64,000 bases of DNA from Tipula vernalis. Lineage: Eukaryota > Arthropoda > Insecta > Diptera > Tipulidae. Positions 11,256-22,640 of the stretch are shown one piece after another (position 1 is the stretch's first letter; each line of letters starts with the position of its first letter). The DNA is taken from positions 48,987,389-49,051,388 of the forward strand of contig OY282558.1 of NCBI GenBank assembly GCA_958295665.1. The letters are read 5' to 3'. The notes under the pieces were generated by a model. That model saw nothing but the letters and a program-made list of their open reading frames with translations. It ran no database searches and had not been told where the DNA came from. Made by a program: the position numbers and the translations under genes.

Positions 11256-11394
11256 TTTGTTTCACTCTTATGTAGGTAATAGGTTCGTCTATTACTAATA
11301 ACTGTTATACAATGTCTGTACACAGACAGATACGGTGATGTATTTATTTTTCAAGCATTTCAGCATATCTCTTGGCTACACCTACAGAATTATG

Positions 11395-11863
11395 AAAAAA
11401 ATCGTGAATTTTCGTATCTTCGCAAAAAAAAAATTGAAATTGCGTTTTTTTTTCAAAACGGCTCCGCGGATTTTGCTAATTTTTGTTTTTTGGACTTCTC
11501 AAACATGGAACTTTCGATCCTTGAAGAAAATAGAGACGTGGTTTTCCGAGCCATTTAAAAGTGGTTCAGGCACACCGTGCTTATTTAAGTTTCGCATTAT
11601 TTTTTGATAAAACGTAAGGTATTCATTCGAGGTATTCATGAAATATCGCACTAAAACACGCATTTTTTAAATATAAAATCAATATTTTCGATCGCGAATA
11701 ATTCGAAAAGTATCGATTGTGCTAATTGAGTGTTGTGTGTTAATTTCCACCCCCAAGAAGGGCACCCACCCCCAGAGTAAAAGCACACATTGGCACTATA
11801 CAACTTTTGTTCCTTAATCCATCCCCTACTTTCTGTCCAAATTCACGTCAATCGGTTTTGTCC
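11395..11863. repeat. Right long terminal inverted repeat
   Basis: Inverted partner of 7975-8735. It carries CAAAACGGCTCCGCGGAT, CAAACATGGAACTTTCGATC, CGCGAATAATTCGAAAAG and ATTGGCACTATACAACTTTT, each complementary with a few mismatches to the left arm. The apparent reading frame at 11335-11607 is only the repeat read on the plus strand. Confidence 0.82.
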
Positions 11864-11932
11864 GTAAGAATTCTGAGGGCAAAAATCGTCAGACACTGGA
11901 CTACTATACTACACACAACATTTTATGACAAC

Positions 11933-14386
11933 TTCATCTATATAATTCGTCTCTATCCTTCAATTTCAATTCACTCGTGTGTTAATTTTAGGTTAGCAAA
12001 TTTTAAAATTACACCACGTATGCAAAACTTAAGATGGAAACGAACCACTATTTTGCAAATTTAAGTTACAGTTAAGCACAATGAGAAAATTTAAAAAAAC
12101 GCGCGAAATGAAACATTGATTGACATATCCACTATATCCAATCACCTAATAAAAATAAAATTAGGGTACTCGTAATTCATTATAGAGGTACCTTATTGTT
12201 ATACATACTTAGAATCAAAATATTTGCACGTAATTAGTAAGTAAAGTATTTACATGTTAAGAGCAAAGGTACCCTATAAATTGCATTGGGGTTGCCGTAC
12301 TGAATCAATCTTCTCTAATATGGGATGAACTTTGCTAATACTTACCTAATGCCAACTGATTTCAAATTCTAACAATGTCAAGTGTTCGGCGAAGCCTTAT
12401 GAACTTGTGTCAGGTCTATTCAGGCGAACAGCGCATTGAGACGAACAGTAAGTTCACAGGTTCGAAATACGCGTTTGAGTTCACTCAGGCATTAAAAATT
12501 TAAAAAAACTGAACTATCTACTCAAGCCGAATTATTCCAATTAACTTACCAAAGACGAAATTTTTTCTAAGCCGAAATAATCAAGTGGTTCCCTGTACCT
12601 AAACCTTATTTATGTAAACCCTATCGCTAAAACCAATACCAAACAATAAAAAAATATTTTATAGTTAACATTATTAATTTAATAAACAGACATTGTTTAT
12701 ATTTAGAAATATTTGACAACAAGTATTGAATCGCGATAATTGCACATTAAAATGTTACGATTTTGCAATAAGTTTACGAGATCGCGATATTACTAGAAAT
12801 TAGTCACGATTTTCATATTTTATTTATTTTACGTGATCCAGAACACAACTAAGTATTATAGTAATTCGGTGTGTGTATGAGATCCATATCAAAACAAATC
12901 GACTTGTTTTGTAATAATAGAATATTACTCGATCAATTAATTTAATTTATCGTTCATTCAATAAATATACAAAAACAAAATTGGTAACCGAATCTTATTT
13001 AGTAAGGTTAACCAAAAAAAATTTAAACTCTATAAAGGAAATGAACTTATCATATATTCATCTATATAAGGCATAACCTTGAGTTGTGGTGTCAAATTAT
13101 GTATTTGTAAAATATTTTTGTTTTTTACCAAAATCCATTCTCTCTTTAGTCCGATTTCCGATATCACTTTACGCATACGTGGATTTTGCTAATCAGAGAA
13201 GTACATTCATCATTTCGCATGAATTGTTTTTGCTAACTTTTGAGTTATGAATGTTGGTTGCCAATTAATTGGTGTAAACATTTAAGCATGAACATCTCTC
13301 TCAAAATATCATCAATGCTATTAATTTCATAATGTTCAAATAAATTTTCAGTAAACGAACTAGACGGAAATATTTAATTTGTTTACAAACAATTTAATTT
13401 AAATATAAGCTACTAAGTGGGAAATGTGTTTGTTATTTTATTCGTACATATATGGGAGAATAATGGTCGTCATTTCGATTTATTTTAATTTAGGTCGTTT
13501 TGTTCCGAGTATTTCAAAATTTCTGATGTATACATTTGTTGATTGTGGCAACGTAATTTGGTTGGTTACGTCACTAAACAAACAATTCTTAATAATTTGG
13601 CGAGTAACGTGTTTCACACTGACCTACGCAATCTTTGTTTTTGATATCAATAGAACGTGACTAGACGGGTGTGGTGATGCAAAGTTGGCGATAGTTTTTA
13701 TTGGTAATTTATAATATATTTTGAATGGTACGATTCACGTAATTTCACCTAAAGGGGAGTATTTATGATCAGGAAGATTTTTATTAACAGAAAAACCGAT
13801 TTTAGTGTTTAGAAAATCATGAAATTTTATGTTGTTATGAATGATAAAATTAGTCGAAATGATGCGGAATTAACGTATGTTTATTTAATGTGAACATAGT
13901 TGAAGTATAAAAGGAATATTAAAGAAACGACTCGACAAATATTCGAGTAGCCAAACAAAAAATCTGATGAATTTTATTCTATTTTATTTTATTTACGTAT
14001 TTATTGTAAAAGCAACAGGTACTAATAAAAAACAAGCCATTTAATACATAAACTGGGTAAGTGTGACTAAATGATTAAAACAGACAATTTTTTGGTATAT
14101 CTTAAAAAATAGGCTAAACATAGCGGCAATCTAAAGCGATGGTTTCTCCTATCAGGAAATCCACACGAAAAGATGAAAAAACCCAAAATGTTATCGGAGC
14201 AGGGCCGTTTGCGTTTACTGAATTTTTTTCATTTTTCTTAAACTAAAATTTTCAAAGTGCTCGTTCTCAAAAATAACTTAACCAATTACAATGGTTGATG
14301 GCTCATATGAAAGGAAATGGACCTTCATTTATGTAATGCTATCATTTTTGTTGAGAAAAAAATGTGTTTTTCTGAAAAATGATATG
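11933..14386. other. AT-rich spacer, nothing recognised
   Basis: About 2.4 kb without a supported gene. The plus-strand frame 13424-13660 (78 codons, hydrophobic) has no recognised motif and is probably chance. I see no clear tandem repeat or RNA gene. Confidence 0.55.
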
Positions 14387-14387
14387 T

Positions 14388-14518
14388 TTGGTGACCTCTA
14401 ATATAAAAGGGGTCCCAATTTTATTTATTTTTTGTTTTGTTGTTGCTTGATAAAAGGTGAATAAGCTTTCGAAAACAAATATAAAGAAATGGTGACCCCT
14501 TATGTCAAGGGTCACCAA
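14388..14518. repeat. Short inverted repeat, possible MITE remnant
   Basis: TTGGTGACCTCTAATATAAA at 14388 and TATGTCAAGGGTCACCAA ending at 14518 form imperfect inverted arms of about 28 bases, separated by about 75 bases. The outer ends TTGGTGACC/GGTCACCAA pair exactly. No TSD could be set, so a MITE origin is only a possibility. Confidence 0.4.
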
Positions 14519-14766
14519 TCGTGGTATTTAAAAAGAAATTTTTTTAAAAAATAATACCTCGGTGAAATTTCGACAGGTCGGTTTATAGCATCTACTCCTG
14601 CATTAGAATTCGTACTTAATACTATAATTTTGTATAAATTCAGTCTTTTAGATCCAGAATACTGCTCTGAATATCAATTACACTAGACACAAATGAATGG
14701 ATTAATGGTCACATATTTCTTATTGTTAAATTGAATATTCCACTGTATTTTATTTTTAGTTGTATA

Positions 14767-15080
14767 ACGAACACAGTTATTGGCACCCATAAGAAAATTT
14801 TAACTTAACAAAGCTACCAAATTTAGGGGTTTTCAAAAAATTGTTCGTTTGAAGTTTGATTATAATATTCAAATAGTCTTCTACTGAACTAAAAACAACA
14901 TTTAATTAAATTTCATTGGTAAGATTATTAAATTATCGAAATAAAAAAAAGCTTCCCAAAACTATAATAATTGGCACGATCACATAACAATTGGCGCCCT
15001 AAAAAAGTACAATAATTGGCACATTGATACAATCATTGTCACCTGAAAAATATAATTATTGGCTCTATACAAGTTTAATT
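14767..15080. repeat. Left TIR and TTGGCAC subterminal array
   Basis: The terminal repeat is followed by several copies of the motif at its inner edge: TATTGGCACCC (14778), TTGGCACGAT (14971), TTGGCGCCCT (14991), ATTGGCACAT (15015), ATTGTCACCT (15035) and ATTGGCTCTA (15058). Repeated short motifs next to transposon ends are commonly transposase binding sites; that role is inferred here. Confidence 0.7.
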
Positions 15081-15311
15081 AAATACACGATAAAAAATTT
15101 AAAAAAATAAGGAATTTAGCTAGTTAATAAACTATTTTTTTATTTATTTTTATCACAAATAATAAGAAACATAAAAAATTCATTTAAAAATATAATGTTA
15201 TCACAAGTAGTTTCTACTCAGGTACATAAAAATTCATTTAAACATAAAAATAAAATAAAACATTCAGTTCAAATCATAGCTATAGCTACATAGCTAGCTA
15301 GCAACTTGTCT

Positions 15312-17723
15312 TCAGTCTCTTTCTGAATTTGCCATAGCTAAACATGAGTTGCACGCAAAGCTCGGAAGATATGAGCATTTTAATTCCTTTAAACATTTAA
15401 TGTGGTATTCCCTTGTACAATTTGTACACCTGATGCCACAGGCTTCGGAGTTCATATCCCCCGACATAAATTTTGTGCATTCATAACACATTTTCCCACG
15501 ACATACGAAATTTATTCCGAGTCCATCCAAATTTTTTTCGGGCGAAAAAAGTTTTCGCACATGAGGTGGTGGACTGGATTCTTTTTGAATTTCCGCTACA
15601 CTTTTTGTTGGTGAACAATATTGTAATGACGCTAAAGCACCGGATGTTACTGTGTGCGTTGGTTCGTGTGTCTTTTTGGCTGTTGGCAAAAGTTTTACAA
15701 TATTGTTTTGGGTTTTTTGTTTGGTTCTTGATGTCACCTTCGGATTTTTTTTTGTTATTTTGCCATTTTCTTTAAGTGCTTTCTTCTTAATTCTTTCAGC
15801 TTTCCTTTCTTCTTTGAGATATTCGATTTTCCTTTTTTCTTCCTTTCGCCTTTCTTCATCTTCTATCCATAATGAGTTGGTAATGACAAAACTCTTTTTG
15901 TTTTTTTGAACTTTGGAACCCTTTCTTAATGGTGTCTGCGACCAGTCTAATATGTCTTCCATGGGTGTATATGCTTGTGTTGTTGGATTTAGTTTAGTGC
16001 AGGAAGGAGTGACAAATTCAAAGTCTTTTTGAATCTTTTCTGGGATATCCATTCCATGTTCCCATCAACGGTTAAAATATTTTCTGAAGGCCAGTCAATT
16101 TTTTCATTAATGACGGTGTACGTTTGAGTAAAGGAAATTTGACCTATAGTTGAGGAATACCTGTGGATTCGTGGCCATTGAGTATTGTTATGTTTTCAAC
16201 ATCATTTATATTTTCAATTACTTGGTCGCAGTAAGCAAATTCATTAATATTGGCAATATCTATGCCAGTAATGCCTTCTGAAGAGAGTGATGGAAAATCC
16301 GTCTGCGAACCTGTGTTGGCCACATTTCCTTCCACCGTTCTTTTAAATTTATTGAACTTAAGATAGGTATAAATCTTATGTAAAGTTTTAAAATCATCCG
16401 ACCTATCTTCAATATCTGCAGCGTTATCAAATGTTTCCAACATTGCTACTTTTTCGGTTCCTAAAATAGTACAGCATTCATGAAGAACATCTGTGTCATC
16501 TGAATTTTTAATATTTTGAAAATGCGCTACTGACGGTCTACCCAGGCACTTGGACGTATTTATGGCATACTTATTCCAGGGAAAAAGGCCACATGCCTTA
16601 AATCCCTTCCGCAAAGTATCGAAAGACACCGATTTTTCCACCACTTCTTTTAATAATGGACCAAATATGTCCCTAGTGAGATTTTTGCTAGGGTTCTTAC
16701 GCCTCCATTCTAGCACTGAGCTATTCCATGCACTTTTCAGCGGTTTAAAAGCTGCTACGTCCGCTGGCTGTAAAATTCTAGTTGAGTTTGCATACAGAGC
16801 AATTAATATAATCCCCATCCGGCGCAAAGCTGGTTAACTTGTAAAGTAAGATGAGTGCTGTGTCCATCTACAAAATAAATAATTGGGAATTTTATTTTGT
16901 TATCTCGAAGATGCGGATAAAAAACTTTCGAAATATATTCGTAAAATGTTTGTTTAGTCATCCATCCGTTTTCGCTAATCCCATAGCCCCAAGTATCTGG
17001 CACCGTGCTTCTGATTCCCTCTCGCACTCATTTGTATGGGTAAATAATCATTGGTGGAGTCATGATTCCCGATGCTGAGAACGAAAACATGACGGTTAGA
17101 TTTGATTTTGCCAAACCCCTATCAACTTCGTAGATATTTTTGAACCCTTTCGCTGCTAAAACACTTTTTGTTTTAGGGCACAGCATGAAATTTGTTTCAT
17201 CTCTATTAAATATGCGGCTGGGATCGCTCAAAATTGAAAAATAATCATTCTTCAATAAATAATTTTCTATGGAGTCGAACCATTTGAATATGTCGGTAAC
17301 TGCGACATTAGCACTGGCAGATGAAACAGGATCTGGTACTCTTAGTGTTATGGAGGGGTGTCGCGTTAAGAACGAGTGAAACCAGCCTTTTCCCGGCAAG
17401 TTTTCTTCACCAAAAGGATGATCACGATTATTTTCCTCGAGGAAATCCTTGACGGCATGAAGAATATCTTCCTTCCGTTTAGGGAAACCTTTTCGTTGGG
17501 ATACTTTAACCCAGTCTACGATTGCTAGCTCCTCCGCTTCAGTCAATACTGTTGATGGGCCTGGCCGGGTTTTCGTGAATTTGGGGCCCAATCTATGTAA
17601 AATCGTTGACCTCGGAATACTATAAATTTTGGCTGCTGATTTTTTTGAAATTTTACCAGCCCTCACCTCACCGAGGACCTTTTGTAGTTGGCACTCGTCA
17701 TAAGAGTTATTCTTTCGCGGCAT
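15312..17723 (-). pseudogene. pogo/Tigger transposase with C-terminal PHD-like finger
   Basis: Starts at ATG 17723 (MPRKNNSYDECQLQKVL), with a pipsqueak-type helix-turn-helix (ISKKSAAKIYSIPRSTIL) and then a CENP-B-like DNA-binding region to about residue 130. DDE_1 landmarks follow: FNRDETNF (first Asp), YFVDGHSTHLT (second Asp) and ILQPADVAAFKPLKSAW (third acidic residue, Asp as in pogo). The C-terminal part (16052-15312) is basic and lysine-rich and ends in a Cys/His cluster (CRGKMCYECTKF, CGIRCTNCTREYHIKCLK, FACNSCL) like a PHD finger, seen in some Tigger-like transposases. Damage: an in-frame TGA at 17028-17030, a frameshift near 16810-16825, and another near 16060-16140. The TGA looks like a C-to-T change at a CGA codon. 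It is inactive. Confidence 0.85.
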
Positions 17724-17749
17724 AATTTCTGAAAATTAACGATTTTACT

Positions 17750-18276
17750 GCATTATTGGCACCCCAAATAAGTACAATTATTGACAGTGCCAATTATTGT
17801 AGTACATATAATTCATTTATCGGCACCCCGTGCCAATAATTAGAATTTAACATTATGTGGTATCAACTATTGGCACCCATTTTATTTAACTTTTAACACA
17901 TTTTATTCGAAATAATTATTCTTAAAACTGTAATATAATGCTTTGCCTTATAAACAATCACTGGTCTAAATATTTCACTTAATTAAATAAATAAAAAGAG
18001 GCACTGGTTTGGTAAACCAATGCTCCTTATCAAAATTGACAAAATATTAACCAAAAAAAATACTGCACAACACGTCATTCCAACTCCGCAATTTTAATGC
18101 AACTGAGTTCCTATATACAACGGACAATAATTATAAAATGAGTCGAGAAATACACACAAATAAAAAAAATAATCATTCGACATAACGGGAATTTGAAAAT
18201 TCTTAGAGAATTGTTATTTTACGGGCGGGTGCCAATAGTTGGGTTGAAATATTTGGGTGCCAATAACTGTGTTCGT
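17750..18276. repeat. Right TIR and TTGGCAC subterminal array
   Basis: Between the transposase start and the right terminal repeat the motif recurs in both orientations: ATTGGCACCCC (17755), AGTGCCAATTA (17786), CGGCACCCCGTGCCAAT (17821, two face-to-face copies), ATTGGCACCCAT (17869), GGGTGCCAATAG (18228) and the terminal copy itself (18255). The stretch between 17880 and 18228 holds no gene. Confidence 0.7.
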
Positions 18277-18278
18277 TA

Positions 18279-18760
18279 CGCTACATCGATGTTAACGTTC
18301 TCCATAGTTGTTTTGGTAAATAAATTGAGTGCCCCTTTGTCAGTGACAGTGATTGCCTATACATTTCTGAAATTTTTGTAACTATCCCAGCTATCCTTTG
18401 AGTTAATAGTTACTAGGTCTTTAGTTATTTGCGTTTTCTGCATATCCTTGAAATCCAGCAGTAATTTTTGATTTAAAGAGTTGTTTAGTGATTCAGAAGA
18501 ATAGTTTTTCAGTAATCTCCTTTTTATTGCTTTAACTTCTAATGCTGTGATTTTTAATCTGTTGCTCTTTGAATACTGCGTATCGACTATTCTTTGAATT
18601 AGTAACATAGCACATAGCAACACCACCTGTATATTGGCTGTCCGTATCGCAACGAAGAAGAAAAGTTGTAATTATTAATATAAAATTCTGCGCCATACAT
18701 TTCTGGAACTGTTCTGGTTTCACTGTTATCTGTTAAAGCTCCAAAATGTTGAAGGGAAAC
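18279..18760 (-). pseudogene. LINE endonuclease/linker fragment
   Basis: Two minus-strand frames carry RCDTDSQYTGGVAM and YVTNSKNSRYAVFKEQQ (18723-18532), resembling the RCDR..GGGVA..V segment of LINE apurinic-type endonucleases, and SKDSWDSYKNFRNV (18626-18357), resembling the linker between endonuclease and RT. A frameshift separates them. The pogo element abuts this relic at 18276; I did not find its continuation on the other side. Confidence 0.5.
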
Positions 18761-19140
18761 TTCGAATGTTAGTATTTAATACGTCTTGTTTATACTGAAA
18801 GCCTGTTTTTAATAAATTTGCTTCTTAAGCGATCTAAACTGGCGCCTGATATACTGTGCATCAATTATCACACATATAGTATGACTTGTACTAATCTTAA
18901 GATTAAGTTTATTATTCGAATCGGCACAATTACTGAATTTCATTTTCGTTCTCTTACACTTCAGCATCTCATTATTTATATTATTTTAGAATCAATTATG
19001 CTGACTACAACTTGTCTTGTTTTTGTACTCTCTTGAGATTTTTTTGGTTGCAACAATACTAGCTTGGATTTCACTACTGATGCAAATGATCTTACTTCTT
19101 TTGATTTTGGAAATTTAATTTTGTGTGGTACACTACACAC
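18761..19140. other. Spacer, nothing recognised
   Basis: No recognisable protein or repeat. The plus-strand frame 18818-19036 shows no family motif. Confidence 0.5.
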
Positions 19141-19249
19141 AAATGTAGTGTTAATTCTTTTACAAAATAATTCAATTCATCAGAAATTGTCATCGTCGTA
19201 GAACGAATGGCAAGTTCGTGTCTGGAACCAAATCGATTCGCCAAATTGA

Positions 19250-20000
19250 ATTTCGGTGAAGTCCTCTAACAATCCGACATATTCTATCATAATCCTTTCT
19301 TTGGGTTTAAGTTTCGCAACAGCATTATGATGACAGCAACACATGTGGTGGCCCGATGCCTTTTGCTCATTAAGAAATTCTGCTGAAAAGTTTAATGCAT
19401 CGCTGGGATCTTCTGTCGGAAGAATCGGCGCTATAGTACATGGATGGATCTTCTGGCATCATTGCAATGTTAAAATTACTCGTTTCGCTAACTCGCCTCA
19501 ACGGACATTGTTGAATGTTGTCTCCGTAGATCGACGCAATAAGGCTAACAACACTAACCGTTCCATGAGCGATTTCAATTATGTCGTCGCCGTTTAGCCA
19601 GGAGCCAATTGTTCTGTTCATCCTGCCCTTCCATACGTATGTTAGTTGTGAGTAATAGTGTCGTAATATGACGCCGCAATTTTCTTGATTTGATGCTACT
19701 TTGGATAATGTTCATGCCCGTTCATCTGGTAACAAGTGGTACAGTTGTCGAAAATCGCATCCAACAACCACCACTTTTCCTCCATATGCTAGTTCGTAAT
19801 TTGATGCAGAAGGTTGCGCTTGTACTACGAATTTTAAAAATTCAGCTTCAGATGAATTAAGACACATCGATGAAACGGATTTTTCAAGAAGCGTAACTGG
19901 AAGTTTATGTTCGATGTGTACTGTTCTTAGGCCTTTCATCAGAGTTGCGGCTCAGGATACTGCAAAGATACGTCTTGCCGGAATCACCTGGACCATCCAA
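19250..20000 (-). pseudogene. Helitron helicase domain, broken
   Basis: A minus-strand frame reads LDGPGDSGKTYL around 19972-19995, a Walker A motif (GxxxxGKT) of the Pif1-type Helitron helicase. The frame 19939-19712 contains SASNYELAYGGKVVVVGCDF and RQLYHLLP, matching the GGDFRQxLPV Walker B region with one Gly changed to Cys. The frame 19621-19370 gives IGSWLNGDDIIEIAHG. Near 19300 a further frame gives IMLLRNLNPKKGL, the usual C-terminal helicase motif. Several frameshifts separate these pieces. Confidence 0.78.
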
Positions 20001-20279
20001 ATAGAAGCATCTTTGCCCTGTTGTGTCATCATCAAATAAACTACTTCTGATTCAATCTTTCGATTCGTTCCACAGTGTCTCTTTCTTCTTGAATAGAATC
20101 GTAAACCTGTTCGTTTCCAGCTGGTTTTGGCAAACCAATTCGATCGCCAGACAATCCGTGTTGACATAAAGTAGCGTAGATGTCGCGTAGAGTTTGTTTT
20201 GGCAAGATAGATGCCTAAGCTACGCGTCGCCTTTGAATCTATGTTTGACGATTCAAATGTACTTGGCGGCTGACAAAAG

Positions 20280-20928
20280 CTATTGATGAAAGCTAATGTT
20301 TCCTGCAATTGCTTTGGCATCTGATAAGTTACTGTTTCGGTAAGGCAACTTCTCCATTCGCAATTTGACTCCAAGTGTCCAAAAGAGTTTTCGCTTGAAA
20401 ATATAGCAGAAGTTGCCAATGATAAAACCGTTCTTCATATCTTGGACTAACTGTATACAAGCGAGCATCAATTTCATTTCCACCTCGCTGTCGTTTCTGC
20501 CAGTTTCCTCTCACGTACACGCGTAGTAAATTGGGATGTCAACATAGAGCATTGACATCATTTCTGTTGAGCTCAAACCATGAATCCACATCCAGATTTG
20601 AGCTACCAGCAAAGCTTCTTCCTCAAGTCCTGGTTCAAACATGATTCGCTGTTGACTTGGAAGATGAACGGGAAATCCCGTAACAGCATCGTTTCCCGTA
20701 AACACCACATCCAAATACCCAATGAACTCCTAGGTCGGATAACGACAACGATTTTAACTTTAAATTAAAAATTCGTGGTACTAAATCAAAACGAATCAAT
20801 GTTTGTTCTCCAGGTCTCAAGTTTTCGGTTATTTTTGGCCAGTTGGGATTCACAGAAAATGTAACAAATAGATCTGGTTCATCGAACTTTGTGAAAATAC
20901 ACATTGCGTCGTTACACCGTTCAAGCAT
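20280..20928 (-). pseudogene. Helitron-like N-terminal domain, broken
   Basis: The frame starting at 20928 reads NDAMCIFTKFDEPDLFVTF and SVNPNWPKITENL, then IRFDLVPRIFNLKLKSL. This corresponds to the conserved Helitron block in which a FGxPDLFxTFTCNPxWPEI segment is followed by RPDLVxRVF. After a frameshift a second frame (20714-20511) carries less conserved sequence, and 20520-20280 continues with RYEERFYHWQLLL. The HUH motif normally found just after this block is missing, which suggests a deletion. Confidence 0.8.
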
Positions 20929-21000
20929 ATTTTGCGATGCGCCTTCAAACGTCGTTGGGGAAATTGTGATCCGCCAATCCTTGATATAACTTCCTTCTTA

Positions 21001-21766
21001 AATTTTGTTGATGTTGCCCGATGTAGTTTAGTTTTTCAGCTTCCACCCGAAGAAGGTACGAATCCACTAACTACTGCTCGGTCAGCTTTCCAGTGATCAT
21101 AAATGGACTGAATCCTTCAAGCAGCGACGTTGTTCCGCACTAGATTCTGCTGTCGCAAAATAACAATCCAGACGGTATACAGAATAGATTGCTCCGAATG
21201 TGAAGCTCCGTGATAGATTTGGCTACGCACTTTGATAACATATGGATATCTTGCGCGACACTACACTATTACGTTGTCACTAAAAGCGTCTCCTGATTTT
21301 GACGATTTGGCCATATTTGTTGCCATTCTCTGGCTAATCGATGTTTATCTGCTGCTGGGTCTGTTGATTCATCGATATGAGCTAAAGAATTAATGTTTTA
21401 GCTACTTGATATCAATTTATTCACTTTCCTGTTTTTAATTTTCTCAGAGTTTGAAGAAATCGAAAGAAAATTAAAAACTCCTCACTAATTGTCACTTCAC
21501 TATACTCACAGTTTGCTGATGTTCGACTCTGTGAGACACAATTGCACATCTCAAATGCAATTATTTTGCAAATTTCTTGCTCACTTTCGTAAGAAATGCT
21601 ATTTTTGTTAAATCACTGAAGATATCGATGTATGTAGGGGATTCAAACTGAATCAAATTTTCTATTATGGAAATTATTTAACTGTGATCAAAAAAACGTT
21701 TGTACTAAAGCTCATAGCATTAAGAAACTTTGTATTAAAATTGTGAGTTTTAAAAATATTGACATC
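21001..21766. other. Possible upstream Helitron remains
   Basis: Minus-strand fragments such as DKHRLAREWQQIWPNRQNQE (near 21300-21360) might be an eroded extension of the Helitron protein, but stops and frame changes are too dense for a call. From 21400 on I see no coding sequence. Confidence 0.35.
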
Positions 21767-21990
21767 ACACAATTATATTAGGTAATTTAACTGTACGTGA
21801 ATACCGGCCTTAAGGCTTCAACTTAAAGCCGGTATTCACGTACAATTAAATTACGCAATATAATTGTGTGACTTCAGTATTGTATAACAAAATTCATAAA
21901 TGTTGAATACCGTCACACATTTAATTGTACGTGAACATGTCACACAACTATATTGCGTAATTTAGTTGTACGTAATACCGGCCTTTATCG
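21767..21990. mobile_element. Nested MITE cluster, GGCCGGTATTCACGTAC ends
   Basis: The end sequence GCCGGTATTCACGTACAATT (21830) followed by AAATTACGCAATATAATTGTGTGAC occurs three times: inverted at 21767-21815, direct at 21828-21876, and inverted at about 21938-21988. The second and third copies bound an element of about 160 bp. The first is an inverted half copy about 15 bp away. A further eroded end appears near 22057-22095. A TAA or TTAA next to the ends is a possible target site. Confidence 0.65.
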
Positions 21991-22095
21991 TTATGCGTAG
22001 ACACAAGTTTTGTTTAAATCAAAATTTGCTGCAATTGTTGTGTATTCAAAGTATTTTTCCAGGTATTTAATTCAACGTGAATATTCGGCGACCTT

Positions 22096-22560
22096 AAAGC
22101 AAAAGTTCTCATTTCAACTGCATATTTGAAAACCAATATAACTTTGATTCGCGAATAGAAATAGTTTGCTTGGCGTAAATATTAAAATTTTAATTACAAT
22201 CAGATAACGAGTTCGTAGATTACCAAATCCTTAAGTAACCATTTTTAATATTGCTGTAAAGGCGACTTGACATTAATAAAATGAATCAAATAATTCAAGA
22301 ATGTATCAAGGTTTTAAACGCAATCGACTACTACCTACTCTTCAATTCAACTTCTGTGCAAGCACGTAAGATATCTACACGGTTGGGTTCTCAGTGAAGT
22401 GTTAGTATTTAATCAAAGCAAATGTTATCGAAAACTTTCGCATTTAGATCGATGAAAACGTCACTTGAAAATATAAATTCGGAAAGGACGGTTTTTGTAG
22501 TAGAAGTACCACCATATCAGAAAAAAGCGTCTTAATACAATTCAAATAAGTCCAAAGCCA
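22096..22560. other. Spacer, nothing recognised
   Basis: No supported gene or repeat between the MITE cluster and the GATA-type microsatellite. Confidence 0.5.
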
Positions 22561-22566
22561 CTGCTG

Positions 22567-22640
22567 TGAAGTATAAAATACGGCAGATAGAGATAGAGAG
22601 ATAGAGAGATATAGAGAGATAGAGAGAGAGATAGGGGGAG
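22567..22640. repeat. GATAGA/GA microsatellite
   Basis: Impure run of GATAGAGA-type units, about 70 bp. The minus-strand frame 22444-22680 (serine- and leucine-rich) is merely this repeat translated. Confidence 0.85.

Larger units (their letters stand above)
7907..11932 (-). mobile_element. Long-TIR DNA transposon relic, RAG1-like
   Basis: About 4 kb bounded by long imperfect inverted repeats. The clearest arms run from 7975 inward to about 8735 and from 11863 inward to about 11395; weaker similarity continues outward to roughly 7907 and 11932, so exact ends and the TSD are unresolved. A broken transposase gene lies between the arms on the minus strand, and a 228-bp MITE sits inside. The superfamily call is uncertain; see the transposase entry. 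Confidence 0.72.
14767..18276 (-). mobile_element. pogo/Tigger-like DNA transposon
   Basis: The left end ACGAACACAGTTATTGGCAC (14767) and the right end, its inverted copy ending at 18276, form identical terminal inverted repeats of at least 23 bases (through the CCCA). Both are flanked by TA (14765-14766 and 18277-18278), the standard TSD of the Tc1/mariner/pogo superfamily. The 3.5-kb body holds one minus-strand transposase gene, now broken, and arrays of TTGGCAC-type motifs next to both ends. Confidence 0.88.
19140..21000 (-). mobile_element. Helitron relic
   Basis: Minus-strand remains of a Rep-helicase protein in the order expected for Helitrons: the N-terminal Helitron-like domain (20928-20511), then the helicase with Walker A (about 19972-19995), Walker B-like motif (near 19760-19790) and the C-terminal IMLLRNLNP motif (near 19290-19330). 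I did not find the HUH nuclease motif, nor convincing TC and CTRR ends. Confidence 0.8.

Noticed and set aside
11335..11607. 90-codon plus-strand frame
   Set aside because: It lies entirely in the right inverted repeat of the long-TIR transposon.
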